DNA of 37,216 bases from Euzebyales bacterium (lineage in GTDB: Bacteria; Actinomycetota; Nitriliruptoria; Euzebyales; JAHELV01): NCBI GenBank assembly GCA_035461305.1, contig DATHVN010000049.1:1-37216 (forward strand). The letters are read 5' to 3'. Of the stretch, positions 12,085 through 20,527 are shown in pieces. The notes under the pieces are model-generated. The model did no database searches. It worked only from the letters and a program-made list of their open reading frames with translations, and was not told the DNA's origin. How positions within the stretch are numbered: the stretch's first letter is position 1; every line of letters starts with the position of its first letter. The translations under genes were made by a program, and so were the position numbers.

Positions 12085-12182
12085 CCACGGCGCGGCGTGG
12101 GGAACGATCCGCTCACATCGCGCTGGTTGCGTCCCCACGAGGGACGCCCGCACGCGAGCCGGGCCGTGGACCCGGCGCGTGC
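12085..12182 (+). promoter_or_regulatory. Structured leader of valS: three consecutive stem-loops
   Basis: Between clpX and valS three stems can be drawn in series. The first is CCACG/CGTGG (12085-12100). The second is a perfect 7-bp GCGTCCC/GGGACGC with loop CACGA (12129-12147). The third is a 12-bp stem in two parts, GCACGCG plus CCGGG with a 2-nt AG bulge and a CCGTGGA loop (12150-12182). The last ends 27 nt before the first possible valS ATG. I found no T-box signature of the right specificity, so the role is open: clpX terminator or valS attenuator. Confidence 0.45.
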
Positions 12183-12209
12183 CGCCAGGACACACCCGCA
12201 CCGACGAAC

Positions 12210-14870
12210 ATGGCGCGAGCAATGACCAGGACGCTTCCGAAGACCTATGACCCCGCCGAGGTCGAAGCCCGACTGTACGCGTGGTGGGAGGAACGGGGCT
12301 TTTTCCACGCCGAGCCCGACGACCCGGGGGAGCCGTTCGCCATCACGTTGCCGCCGCCGAACGTGACCGGCAGCCTGCACATGGGCCACGCGTTGACCGC
12401 GGCTGTGGAGGACGCGATGATCCGCCACGCGCGTCAGTCGGGGCGCAACGCAGTGTGGCTGCCGGGCACCGACCACGCCGGCATCGCGACCCAGAACGTG
12501 GTCGAGCGCATGCTTGCCGAGGAAGGCATCTCCCGGCACGACCTCGGCCGCGAGCAGTTCCTCGAGCGGGTCTGGGCCTTCGTCGAGGAGACCGGCCCCT
12601 TCATCCAGCATCAGCACCGTCGCCTGGGCGCGGCGCTCGACTGGGACCGCGAGATCTTCACCTTCGACGAGCAGCGCTCGCGGGCGGTCCGCGAGGTCTT
12701 CTGCCGCTGGTACGACGAGGGCCTGATCTACCGCGGGTACCGCCTGATCAACTGGTGCCCGCGGTGCCACACGGCGCTGTCGGACATCGAGGTCGACCAC
12801 GTCGACGAGGAGGGGGAGCTGGCGGAGCTGCGCTACCCGGGAACCGACGGCTCCCAGGGTGTCGTCGTGGCGACGACGCGCGCCGAGACCATGCTGGGTG
12901 ACACGGCCGTGGCGGTCCACCCCGACGACGAGCGCTACCGCGACCTGATCGGCACGACGGTCATGCTGCCGCTGGTCGACCGCGAGCTGCCGATCATCGC
13001 TGACGCGCACGTCGATCCGCACTTCGGCAGCGGCGCCGTCAAGGTCACGCCGGCGCACGACCCCAACGACTGGGAGATCGGCCAGCGCCACGATCTGCCG
13101 GCGATCAACATCTTCACCGAGGACGCCCGCGTGAACGAGAACGGCGGGCCGTACGAGGGCCTCGACCGGTTCGAGGCGCGGCGCCGGGTGAAGCACGACC
13201 TGGATGCCCTCGGTCTGCTGGTCGGCGTGTCGCCGCGCGTCCATTCGGTCGGTCACTGCTCCCGCTGCAACACCATCGTCGAGCCGCGGCTGTCCGACCA
13301 GTGGTTCGTGCGCATGGGCCCGCTGGCGGAGCCCGCGATCGCTGCGGTGCGTGACGGGCGGACCCGCTTCATCCCCGAGCGCAACACCAAGACGTTCCTC
13401 GACTGGTTGGAGAACCTCCACGACTGGTGCATCTCCCGGCAGCTGTGGTGGGGCCACCAGATCCCGGCGTGGTACGACCGCGACGGCGCCATCCATGTCC
13501 GGCGCACGGATCCGACCCCGGAAGAGGTCGCCGAGCTCGGCCTCGAGCGCGACCCGGACGTGCTCGACACGTGGTTCAGCTCGCAGCTCTTCCCGTTCGT
13601 GAACCTGGGCTGGGACGGCGAGACGACGAGCACCCCCGAGCTCGACACCTGGTACCCGACGGCCGTGCTCGAGACCGGCTATGACATCAACACGTTCTGG
13701 GTCTCGCGGATGTTGATGGCCGGCCTGTCGATGATGGGAGACGTGCCGTTTCGCGTGGTCTACAACCACGGGATGGTCCGCGACCGCGAGGGCAAGAAGA
13801 TGTCCAAGTCGTTCGGCAACGTGATCGACCCGCTGGAGTTCGTCGACCGCTACGGAGCCGACGCCCTGCGCTTCGCGCTGCTGCGTGCTTCGACGGCCGG
13901 GCAGGACGCGCCGTTGGCGGAGGAATGGGTCGAGGGCGCGCGTCGGTTCGCGAACAAGCTGTGGAACGCCGCGCGGTTCGTGCTGCTGTCGCTGGGAGAT
14001 CCGGCGCACGCTGCCGAGGTGCCCGACGTCGACGCGCTCGCGCTGGAGGACCGCTGGATCCTGTCGCGGCTCGAGGATGTGCGTGGCGAGGTCGACGAGG
14101 CGATGGGCGAGTGGGACCTCGGCCGTGTGGCGCGTGCCCTGTTCCACTTCACGTGGGACGAGTACTGCGACTGGTACCTCGAGCTGGCGAAGCTGCGGAC
14201 CGGTGACGGCGCCGACGGCGCGGCTGCTCGCTTGACCCTCAGTCACGTGCTCGACCAGACCATGCGCCTGCTGCACCCGCTGATGCCGTTCCTGACCGAG
14301 GAGGTCTGGCGGACGCTGCACGACGCCGACGACGCCACCACGATTCAGCGCGCACCGTGGCCGACAGCGGCTCCGGAGCGGCGAGACCCCGTCGCCGAGG
14401 CGCAGTTCGGCGCGCTGACCGAGGTCGTGTCGGAGCTCCGCAGGTTCCGCTCGGACCATGTCCTGCCGCCATCGGCACGCATCGACGTCGTCGCGGTCGC
14501 GGACGACAGCCAGCGGGCCGTCCTCGAGGGTGCGTTGGACGGCATCCGCCGCCTGGCCGGTGTCGACGGCTGGCAGTTCGCCGACGACGCCGACGGTGGG
14601 GCCGGCCCCCTGGGGCGCGTGACCGTCGACGGCGCCGACCTCTACGTGCCGCTGGCCGGCCTGATCGATCTCGACGAGGAGCGCTCGCGGCTCGCGCGCG
14701 AGCGCGAGCGTGCCCGCAGCGAGCTGGCCCGCGCGCGGGGCAAGCTGGCCAACGAGGGGTTCGTCACGCGAGCTCCGGCCGACGTCGTCCAGGCCGAGCG
14801 CGAGAAGGTCGACGAGTGGCAGCAGGCGATCGAGCGGCTCGACGCCCAGCTCCACAGCCTCGACCAGTGA
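12210..14870 (+). CDS. valS: Valyl-tRNA synthetase
   Basis: Charges tRNA-Val. The 886-aa protein has the class I HIGH signature as HMGH (57-60, in PPPNVTGSLHMGHAL), the CP1 editing domain with TTRAETMLGDTAVAVHP, and KMSKS at 530-534. Cysteine pairs CPRC and CSRC mark possible zinc sites. The C-terminal 70 residues are the ValRS tRNA-binding coiled coil. ATG 12210 and ATG 12222 are both possible starts; neither has a strong ribosome site, and 12222 (MTRTLPKTYDP) would also match the family. It is followed 1 nt later by the FolC-like gene, the conserved valS-folC-ndk arrangement. Confidence 0.97.
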   Translation: MARAMTRTLPKTYDPAEVEARLYAWWEERGFFHAEPDDPGEPFAITLPPPNVTGSLHMGHALTAAVEDAMIRHARQSGRNAVWLPGTDHAGIATQNVVERMLAEEGISRHDLGREQFLERVWAFVEETGPFIQHQHRRLGAALDWDREIFTFDEQRSRAVREVFCRWYDEGLIYRGYRLINWCPRCHTALSDIEVDHVDEEGELAELRYPGTDGSQGVVVATTRAETMLGDTAVAVHPDDERYRDLIGTTVMLPLVDRELPIIADAHVDPHFGSGAVKVTPAHDPNDWEIGQRHDLPAINIFTEDARVNENGGPYEGLDRFEARRRVKHDLDALGLLVGVSPRVHSVGHCSRCNTIVEPRLSDQWFVRMGPLAEPAIAAVRDGRTRFIPERNTKTFLDWLENLHDWCISRQLWWGHQIPAWYDRDGAIHVRRTDPTPEEVAELGLERDPDVLDTWFSSQLFPFVNLGWDGETTSTPELDTWYPTAVLETGYDINTFWVSRMLMAGLSMMGDVPFRVVYNHGMVRDREGKKMSKSFGNVIDPLEFVDRYGADALRFALLRASTAGQDAPLAEEWVEGARRFANKLWNAARFVLLSLGDPAHAAEVPDVDALALEDRWILSRLEDVRGEVDEAMGEWDLGRVARALFHFTWDEYCDWYLELAKLRTGDGADGAAARLTLSHVLDQTMRLLHPLMPFLTEEVWRTLHDADDATTIQRAPWPTAAPERRDPVAEAQFGALTEVVSELRRFRSDHVLPPSARIDVVAVADDSQRAVLEGALDGIRRLAGVDGWQFADDADGGAGPLGRVTVDGADLYVPLAGLIDLDEERSRLARERERARSELARARGKLANEGFVTRAPADVVQAEREKVDEWQQAIERLDAQLHSLDQ

Positions 14871-14871
14871 G

Positions 14872-16050
14872 ATGAGCAACCTCGTCGTCGACCTGCTGAG
14901 CCGCCGGCCGCCGGCGGACGACGACCAGCCTGAGCGCCTGCAGACCCTGCTGGAGCTGCTGGACCGCCCCGACCACGCCGTCCCGGCCATCTGGGTGGGT
15001 GGGACCCATGGCCGCAGCAGTGTCGTAGCGATGGTGGCCGCCCTGCTGGCCGCGCTGGACATCACCGCGGGAGCGACCACGCGTCCGCATCTGCAGGATC
15101 TGCGCGAGCGGCTGCGGATCGCCGGTGCGCTGATCCCGGCCGACACGCTGCGTGCACAGCTGACCTATCTCGACCCCTTCCTGCACGAGGTCGACGCCCG
15201 CTTCGCGGCGCCGCTCGGCTTCGACGAGGTGCTGCTGGCGATGGCCGTCACGTGGTTCGCCGACGCGCCCGTCGATGTCGCCGTTCACGAGGGCGCCCCG
15301 CTGCCGACCGGCCGCAGCGACGTGAAGGTGACCCTCGACCCGGTCGGCGGGGCGGTCGTGCGGACCGCCGACGGTGCCGAGCACGTCGCCGGCGATGCCT
15401 ACGACGTGGCTGACCGTGAGATCGCGGTCGGCGGCCAGCAGCTGACCTTGCGGGGCGTCGCAACGACGGTGTCGGACGTGTACCTGCCCCTGCACGGCCG
15501 GCACCAGGCTGACAACGCGGCCGTGGCGCTCGCCGCGGTCGAGGGCTTCCTCGGGTATTCCGGTGGACTCGACGCTGATCTGATCCGCGGCGCGTTCGCG
15601 CGGCTCCGGCTGCCGGGCCGGCTGGAGGTCGTGCGGCGCACGGATGGGGCCAGCGTCCTGCTCGACGGCGCTCGTGACGCCACCGCGGCGAGGGCGTTGG
15701 CCGCGGCGCTGACGACGGAGTTCGCGGTCCGGCACCGCGTCGGCGTGCTCGGCCTGTGCACCGACGATCCGGCCGCGGTGCTGCAGGCGCTGACCCCGGC
15801 CCTGGACCACCTGGTCGTCGCCCCTGCGCCGACGCCGGACGCGACGCCGTCGGCCGAGGTCGTCGCCGCCGCGCAGGGGCTCGGGGTGAGGGTGGAGTCC
15901 GCTGGATCGATCGACGACGCGCTGGAGCTGGCATCGGGCGTGGCGACAGTGGAGGACGTGGTCGTCGTGGCCGGCGGGCTGCAGACGGTCGGCGCTGCAC
16001 GACGACTGCTGGGCCTCGACCCCGTGGACGACCTGTTCGACCGTACGTGA
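14872..16050 (+). CDS. folC: Degenerate FolC-like protein (Mur-ligase fold), probably catalytically inactive
   Basis: It occupies the syntenic place of folylpolyglutamate synthase and retains family landmarks: PHL after the first strand (72-74), LPLHGRHQADNAAVALAAVEGF (205-226) and LPGRLEVV (247-254). Catalytic positions are altered. The P-loop GTNGKGS reads GTHGRSS (44-50), losing the ATP-binding lysine. The C-terminal DGAHNP reads DGARDA. The segment that normally carries GLGGRxDATN and the NIGLDH metal-binding histidine is missing, so the protein is 392 aa rather than about 430. The frame is open, so it is a divergent protein rather than a frameshifted pseudogene. It may be structural or regulatory, or under relaxed selection. 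It starts 1 nt after the valS stop, so it is probably translationally coupled. Confidence 0.8.
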   Translation: MSNLVVDLLSRRPPADDDQPERLQTLLELLDRPDHAVPAIWVGGTHGRSSVVAMVAALLAALDITAGATTRPHLQDLRERLRIAGALIPADTLRAQLTYLDPFLHEVDARFAAPLGFDEVLLAMAVTWFADAPVDVAVHEGAPLPTGRSDVKVTLDPVGGAVVRTADGAEHVAGDAYDVADREIAVGGQQLTLRGVATTVSDVYLPLHGRHQADNAAVALAAVEGFLGYSGGLDADLIRGAFARLRLPGRLEVVRRTDGASVLLDGARDATAARALAAALTTEFAVRHRVGVLGLCTDDPAAVLQALTPALDHLVVAPAPTPDATPSAEVVAAAQGLGVRVESAGSIDDALELASGVATVEDVVVVAGGLQTVGAARRLLGLDPVDDLFDRT

Positions 16051-16064
16051 ACGTGCCGCACGTC

Positions 16065-16070
16065 TAGCAT
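16065..16070 (+). promoter_or_regulatory. Candidate -10 (TAGCAT) for ndk
   Basis: TAGCAT lies 46 nt upstream of the ndk ATG in the 66-nt gap after the FolC-like gene. No good -35 is visible. Confidence 0.3.
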
Positions 16071-16116
16071 GAGGGCCTGGTCATCCACCGCTCTCGACGA
16101 GGTACGGCGACGCATC

Positions 16117-16518
16117 ATGAGTGAGCGCACCCTGATCCTGGTGAAGCCCGACGGCGTCCGCCGGGGCCTGATCGGCGAGGTCATCTCGCGCATAGAGCGC
16201 AAGGGTCTGACGATCGCCGAGTTGCAGCTGCGTACGCTCGACCACGCCATTGCCAAGGAGCACTACGCCGAGCACACTGACAAGCCGTTCTTCGGCGAGT
16301 TGGTGTCGTTCATCACCAGCGGCCCGCTGGTCGCCATGGCGGTCGAGGGACCCGAAGCGGTCACGGCGATGCGCACCCTGATGGGCGCGACCAACCCGGT
16401 CGAGGCGGCGCCGGGATCGATCCGCGGGGACTACGCCACCGTGATCACAGAGAACATCGTGCACGGCTCCGACTCGCCGGCGTCGGCGGAACGCGAGCTC
16501 AAGCTGTTCTTCGGCTGA
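16117..16518 (+). CDS. ndk: Nucleoside diphosphate kinase
   Basis: Ndk equilibrates nucleoside tri- and diphosphates through a phosphohistidine. The 133-aa protein has [20 protein letters not shown] near the N-terminus and the active-site H116 in [15 protein letters not shown]. The ATG at 16117 is preferred because the protein then begins [14 protein letters not shown] as in the family; a GAGG lies about 13 nt upstream. The frame is open for 16 more codons upstream without similarity. It is the last gene of the valS-folC-ndk group. Confidence 0.97.
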   Translation: MSERTLILVKPDGVRRGLIGEVISRIERKGLTIAELQLRTLDHAIAKEHYAEHTDKPFFGELVSFITSGPLVAMAVEGPEAVTAMRTLMGATNPVEAAPGSIRGDYATVITENIVHGSDSPASAERELKLFFG

Positions 16519-16533
16519 CGCCATCGACCCTTC

Positions 16534-16632
16534 TGGGGAGGGGTCCGCCACATTGGTCGGCCGGCGCCCCGGGCGGTGGGTGGCCGACGCGCTTGGGGAG
16601 GCAGTCTGCCACATTGGTCGGCCGGCTCCCCA
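16534..16632 (+). repeat. Two copies of a 38-bp palindromic extragenic element, 60 bp apart
   Basis: Copy 1 (16534-16570) and copy 2 (16594-16632) share TGGGGAGG at the left and a 19-bp identical core, GCCACATTGGTCGGCCGGC (16547-16565 and 16608-16626), with a 1-nt indel between. Each is closed by complementary ends: GGGG/CCCC in copy 1 and a 7-bp TGGGGAG/CTCCCCA in copy 2. As RNA each would form a hairpin presenting the ATTGG core. They lie in the ndk-radC gap and may act as terminators or belong to a genome-wide repeat family. Confidence 0.65.
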
Positions 16633-16729
16633 CAGCGTCGTCGTCCACAGCGTCCGGCCGCCGCGACTGTCGCGATCCGCGCGGGCGGCGCACGATGCGT
16701 GCCGTCTCCGTCGGCGAACGGGAGCGGTC

Positions 16730-17173
16730 GTGCAGCTGTGTCCACTGATGTCTCCGACGATGGCCTTCCGGCCGGGCCCGCCGGAGCAGCGCGTCCAGGT
16801 GACCACCCCCGACAGCGCGCTCGCGGTCGTCCGACCGCTCCTGGCCGACCGTGATCGCGAGTGCGGCGTCCTCGTCGCCCTCGACACCCGGCACCGCGTC
16901 ATCGGCACGACGCTGATCTCCGTGGGCACCGCCGCGACCACGTTCCTGGCGCCGCGCGAGGTGTACCGGGATGCCCTGCTGCTCGGCGCGTCGGCCGTCG
17001 TCGTGGCCCACAACCACCCGAGCGGCGATCCCACGCCATCGGCCGACGACGAGCGGATCACTCGCCGGTTGGCGGAGGCGGGAGCGACGCTGGGCGTGGA
17101 CCTGCTCGACCACATCGTGGTGGGAGATCCGGACTGGACGAGCCTGGCACGCGTCGGCACGGGAGGGCTGTAG
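16730..17173 (+). CDS. radC: RadC/JAB-domain protein, lacking the usual N-terminal HhH region
   Basis: The MPN/JAMM metalloprotease-like domain of the RadC (UPF0758) family. Metal site residues are visible: E44 in [11 protein letters not shown]94 and H96 in [15 protein letters not shown], and D107. Typical RadC proteins have about 80 more N-terminal residues with helix-hairpin-helix motifs; here only a short unrelated leader precedes the domain, so the protein is 147 aa. I chose GTG 16730, with GGGAG 5 nt upstream; ATG 16748 is the alternative. The place upstream of mreB is the classical radC-mreB order. The biochemical role of RadC proteins is still unclear. Confidence 0.85.
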   Translation: MQLCPLMSPTMAFRPGPPEQRVQVTTPDSALAVVRPLLADRDRECGVLVALDTRHRVIGTTLISVGTAATTFLAPREVYRDALLLGASAVVVAHNHPSGDPTPSADDERITRRLAEAGATLGVDLLDHIVVGDPDWTSLARVGTGGL

Positions 17174-17274
17174 CGCAAGCGAGGTCGATGTGGACAGCCT
17201 GCGGCACCGGCGCGTGGGTTCGCGGCCGGCGGTCGCGCGGTCCGCGCCTGCCCGGTCCTGCCGCGTCCCCGTCC

Positions 17275-17280
17275 TATGCT
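17275..17280 (+). promoter_or_regulatory. Candidate -10 (TATGCT) for mreB
   Basis: TATGCT lies 36 nt before the GTG start in the 143-nt radC-mreB gap. The -35 position is weak. The same hexamer is the best -10 for eis. Confidence 0.4.
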
Positions 17281-17316
17281 GTTCGCCGAGCCTGGGTCAG
17301 CGGTCACGGAGGTCAG

Positions 17317-18363
17317 GTGCAGAGTATGCTCGCTGCCAGTGCGCTGTTCGGCCGCGACCTCGCGATCGACCTCGGGACCGCGAACACCCTGGTCTACGTG
17401 CGCGGCCGTGGCATCGTGCTCTGCGAGCCCTCGGTGGTCGCTATCAACACGACGACCGGGACGCTGCTGGCCGTCGGCGCCGAGGCCAAGCGCATGATCG
17501 GTCGCACCCCCGGACACATCTCGGCGATCCGGCCGCTCAAGGACGGTGTGATCGCCGATTTCGACGTGACCGAGCAGATGTTGCGCTACTTCATGCAGAA
17601 GGTCACTGGCCGCCGTCCATCGCTGCTGACCAAGCCCCGCGTGGTGGTGTGCGTGCCCAGCGGTGTCACGGGCGTCGAGCAGCGCGCCGTCGAAGAGGCG
17701 TCGGTGCGCGCCGGAGCGCGCTCGGCGTTCATCATCGAGGAGCCGATGGCCGCGGCCATCGGTGCGGGGCTGCCCGTCCACGAGCCCACCGGCAACATGA
17801 TCGTCGACATCGGTGGCGGCACCACCGAGGTCGCGGTGATCTCGCTGGGGGGCATCGTGACCAGTGTGTCGATCCGCATCGCGGGCGACGAGCTCGACGA
17901 GGCGATCGTCACCTACATCAAGAAGCACCACTCATTGATGCTCGGCGAGCGCACGGCCGAGGAGATCAAGCTCGCCATCGGCAGCGCCCACCCGCTCGAC
18001 GAGGAGATGCAGGCGGAGATCCGCGGCCGGGACCTCATCTCGGGCCTGCCCAAGACGATCGTCGTGTCGGACGCCGAGATCCGGGAGGCGATCGAGGAGC
18101 CGGTCAGCTCGATCGTGTCGGCCGTGCGCAACACGCTCGACCGCACACCCCCCGAACTCGCCTCGGACATCATGGAGCGGGGCATCGTGGTGGGGGGTGG
18201 CGGCGGGCTGCTGCGTGGCCTGGTCGAACTGTTCCGAGCCGAGACAGGCATGCCGGTGGGCCTGGCGTCGGAGCCGCTGCACGCGGTGGCCGAGGGCTCG
18301 GGCAAGTGTCTCGAGGAGTTCGAGACGCTCAAGCGGGTGCTGATCTTGACATCGCGTCACTGA
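17317..18363 (+). CDS. mreB: Rod shape-determining actin homologue MreB
   Basis: MreB filaments normally guide the elongation machinery (MreC, MreD, RodA, PBP2) along the inner membrane. The 348-aa protein is intact: phosphate-1 [17 protein letters not shown] at the N-terminus, phosphate-2 [14 protein letters not shown], the [13 protein letters not shown] connector, and the adenosine motif [12 protein letters not shown]. The start is GTG 17317 with GGAGG 4 nt upstream, or ATG 17326 at a longer spacing. It is followed by a strong hairpin and then by decayed mreD, mrdA and rodA instead of working copies. It is therefore effectively monocistronic, and its usual partners must be encoded elsewhere or be missing. 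Confidence 0.95.
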   Translation: MQSMLAASALFGRDLAIDLGTANTLVYVRGRGIVLCEPSVVAINTTTGTLLAVGAEAKRMIGRTPGHISAIRPLKDGVIADFDVTEQMLRYFMQKVTGRRPSLLTKPRVVVCVPSGVTGVEQRAVEEASVRAGARSAFIIEEPMAAAIGAGLPVHEPTGNMIVDIGGGTTEVAVISLGGIVTSVSIRIAGDELDEAIVTYIKKHHSLMLGERTAEEIKLAIGSAHPLDEEMQAEIRGRDLISGLPKTIVVSDAEIREAIEEPVSSIVSAVRNTLDRTPPELASDIMERGIVVGGGGGLLRGLVELFRAETGMPVGLASEPLHAVAEGSGKCLEEFETLKRVLILTSRH

Positions 18364-18385
18364 CCGCAAGCGCGCAGGGACCGAC

Positions 18386-18408
18386 GTCCGGCCCGGTCGG
18401 GCCGGGAC
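18386..18408 (+). terminator. Hairpin terminator after mreB
   Basis: GTCCGGCCC (18386-18394) pairs with GGGCCGGGAC (18399-18408) through a GGTC loop, nine pairs with one bulged G. It begins 22 nt after the mreB stop. No U-tract is present. It would isolate mreB from the decayed downstream genes. Confidence 0.55.
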
Positions 18409-18490
18409 GGGTCCGACGGAATCGACGCTCCGGTCGTCGCGGTGGTGACGACAGTGCGGATGCGCTGCCCGCTGCCGCGCCCGGGAAGCG

Positions 18491-18843
18491 ATGATGCGCG
18501 CCCTGGGCACCCGTGGTCACCCTGGCCGTCGCCGCGGTCGGCATCGGCATCGGCGGATCTGACGGGGCGATCACGGTTCGGCGCCGGTGTCGTCCTCGAC
18601 CTCCTGGCGGGTCCGGCCTTGCCGGTCGTGGGTACGCGCTCGTCGGGTTGGCGGTGGGATCTGTGCCGGCATGGCTCGCCCGCGCGTGCTCGGACCCGTG
18701 GCGGTGTTCCGCCGTTGGTGCTCCCCTGGTGGGCGCCGGCGCGGCCGCCACAGTGGCACCCCCCGGGTCTCGCGACATCGGCGTCGTCCTTGCCCGTCGG
18801 GATGGTGGCCGCCGCAGCACTCGCAGGCGCGATAACGCGATAG
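18491..18843 (+). pseudogene. mreD: Frameshifted remnant of mreD
   Basis: No single frame is open with sensible content, but pieces of an MreD-like membrane protein appear in two phases. Phase 1 gives VTLAVAAVGIGIGGSDGAI (about 18516-18572). Phase 2 then gives RFGAGVVLDLLAGPA (18574-18618), which matches the characteristic GFGAGLLLDLL segment of MreD. Phase 1 resumes with GRGYALVGLAVGSVPAWLA (from 18624). Phase 2 ends in VGMVAAAALAGAITR before a stop at 18843. At least three shifts are therefore needed. MreC, expected between mreB and mreD, is not recognisable in the 127 nt available. Assignment rests on motif resemblance and gene order. Confidence 0.65.
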
Positions 18844-18935
18844 CCTGTCCCAATGGTCGTACGTCTCCTCAGGGGATCACTACCCGAACGCGCCCGCCCG
18901 GCGTAGAGTTTTCCCACGACGAGGGCGCGTCGCGA

Positions 18936-18961
18936 CTTGCGAAGTCTTCTGGAATCTTGCG
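18936..18961 (+). repeat. CTTGCG direct repeat, 20-bp period, upstream of the DUF5667 gene
   Basis: CTTGCG occurs at 18936-18941 and 18956-18961, about two helical turns apart, just upstream of the ribosome site of the next gene. Could be an activator or repressor site; chance is possible. A TAGAGT hexamer at 18904-18909 is the only -10 candidate nearby. Confidence 0.25.
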
Positions 18962-18982
18962 CAGTGATGAGGATGGAAGCGC

Positions 18983-20176
18983 ATGCGGGTGCTCGGCGTG
19001 CTGGCGGCGTGGGGTGTGCTCGCCGTGCTCGCCACCATGTTCTTCGCGCTCGGCGGTTCCCTCGGCTACCGGCGCGGTGTCAGGGACACGCTCAACCAGA
19101 TCCGTGAGCGTCGCAGCGGCAACGGCGGGTGTCGGCCGCTGCCCGCCAACCACATGCGTCGCCGCTCGAGCGGGCACGCCCGTCCCGGAGCGCGGGCGCG
19201 CCGCACGCGATGGCGTCCGCGGCACGCCGGCGCCGCGGTCGTGGGGCCGACGCGAGCCGCTGGGCATGTGCGGTCCGACCCCCGTGTGGTCGCACTGTCC
19301 ATCACCGTTGCGGCGCTCCTGTTGATCGGCGTGCCAGGCGCGGCGATCGGCGCCACAACGGCGCGTCCCGGTGAGTCGCTGTACACGGTGCGGCGTGGAC
19401 TCGAGAACGCACGGGTGGCGCTGGCCAGGGGGGCCGAGGACGACGCTAAGGTGCACGTCGAGCTGGCCGCCGCACGGCTGGTGGACCTGCAGGGCCTCGT
19501 CGGCGACGACGCGGCACCGGAGGTCATCACCGACGTCAGCCTCAACCTCGCGGACCATGCAGACGCCGCAGCCAGCCAGTTGACCGCGGTCGCGGACCCG
19601 ACGCGGTCCACACTCGGTGCGCGGCTCGAGGACGTCACCACCAAGCAGGTCGAGGTAATGGACGATCTCGTGCCATCCGACTGCGACAGCGGTCACTGCC
19701 GTGCGCTCCACGAGACACGGCAGAGCACGGTCGCGCTCAGGGAGACCACCGAGCACGAGGTCGCCGTCTCCGATCGACCCGTACAGGCCGACAAGGACGG
19801 GGTCGTCACCGCGTCGGAGGTCGAAGACCCCAGCGCCGACGCCCCGGTCGCCGCGACTGGCACAGACGCACAGGATGCCGGCGACGCCGAGCCGAGCGAC
19901 GCGGGGACCAGCGAAGACGTCTCGCCGCCGACCGCGGCCGACGCAGCGGCGGGCCGCGCCCCCCAGGACGCCACGTCGGAGCCATCGCCGAAGCCCAGCA
20001 ACGGCACCGAGCCCACGGCGACGCCGTCGCCGATCCCCAGTCCGCCGCCGAGCAACAGCCCGACGCCGACGGAGCCGCCCGCAGGGTCACCCGCGACCGA
20101 GCCGGACGCGCCACCCGCGGCCACGAGCGGCGCCGGTGGCACGGACGCCACCGCGCCCGACACCGCCGGGCAGTGA
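18983..20176 (+). CDS. DUF5667-type membrane protein with Pro/Ser/Thr-rich tail
   Basis: A 397-aa protein. A first hydrophobic segment (about 5-27) is followed by a very basic linker of about 70 residues, a second membrane segment (about 102-121), and then PGESLYTVRRGLENARVALARG, the hallmark of the DUF5667 domain (to about residue 245). The remaining 150 residues are low-complexity, rich in Ala, Asp, Thr, Pro and Ser, typical of an extracytoplasmic wall-spanning tail. Function unknown; the family is often found near ECF sigma factors, but none is seen here. GAGGA lies 9 nt upstream of the ATG. It sits between the mreD and mrdA remnants, so it replaced or was inserted into the elongation operon. 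Confidence 0.8.
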   Translation: MRVLGVLAAWGVLAVLATMFFALGGSLGYRRGVRDTLNQIRERRSGNGGCRPLPANHMRRRSSGHARPGARARRTRWRPRHAGAAVVGPTRAAGHVRSDPRVVALSITVAALLLIGVPGAAIGATTARPGESLYTVRRGLENARVALARGAEDDAKVHVELAAARLVDLQGLVGDDAAPEVITDVSLNLADHADAAASQLTAVADPTRSTLGARLEDVTTKQVEVMDDLVPSDCDSGHCRALHETRQSTVALRETTEHEVAVSDRPVQADKDGVVTASEVEDPSADAPVAATGTDAQDAGDAEPSDAGTSEDVSPPTAADAAAGRAPQDATSEPSPKPSNGTEPTATPSPIPSPPPSNSPTPTEPPAGSPATEPDAPPAATSGAGGTDATAPDTAGQ

Positions 20177-20250
20177 CACGATGACCGGCCGCGAGCGCGG
20201 CTGACCACCGTCCACCGCCGCTGGCACCTCGCCGGCTGCTGCGCAACATC

Positions 20251-20520
20251 GTGCGAACGACGATGCTGCCGCGCCCTGCCGACGAGCGGACACGGTTGCG
20301 GCCGACGTTCGTCGACACGCTGCCCGGGAGCGGGCCCCTGGTGCTGCTCGCCCGCCTGTGGTTCGTGCAGATCGTGCAGCGAGCGGTACGCCGCCCTGGC
20401 CGAGCGCGGTCGGATGCGCGCCGTCGCTGACGAAGCACCGCGCGGCTGGATCCCCGACAGGCTCGGCCGAGTGCTGGTCGACAACCGGCAGGTCCACGTC
20501 ATCGGGGTCCGGCTCGCCGG
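20251..20520 (+). pseudogene. mrdA: Frameshifted, truncated remnant of mrdA (PBP2)
   Basis: From GTG 20251 one frame reads DERTRLRPTFVDTL and LLARLWFVQIVQ, the cytoplasmic start and membrane anchor of class B PBPs. After CAG at 20377-20379 the reading shifts by one base. The new frame continues ERYAALAERGRMRAV and EAPRGWIPDRLGRVLVDN (from 20381), the standard PBP2 N-terminal pedestal sequence. Everything beyond, including the transpeptidase domain with SxxK, SxN and KTG motifs, is absent. A single 1-2 nt indel plus a large deletion explains what is seen. Confidence 0.85.
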
Positions 20521-20527
20521 CGCACGG

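Noticed and set aside
12150-12182. T-box antiterminator upstream of valS
   Set aside because: A TGGA sits in a hairpin loop, but the flanking GGGTGGNACCGCG pattern is missing and TGGA does not match the acceptor end expected for tRNA-Val.
12015-15146. A 1043-codon open frame on the minus strand, antisense to valS and folC
   Set aside because: Long antisense frames are expected in GC-rich coding DNA; the product is Arg/Val/Asp-rich without domains and the plus strand encodes clear enzymes.
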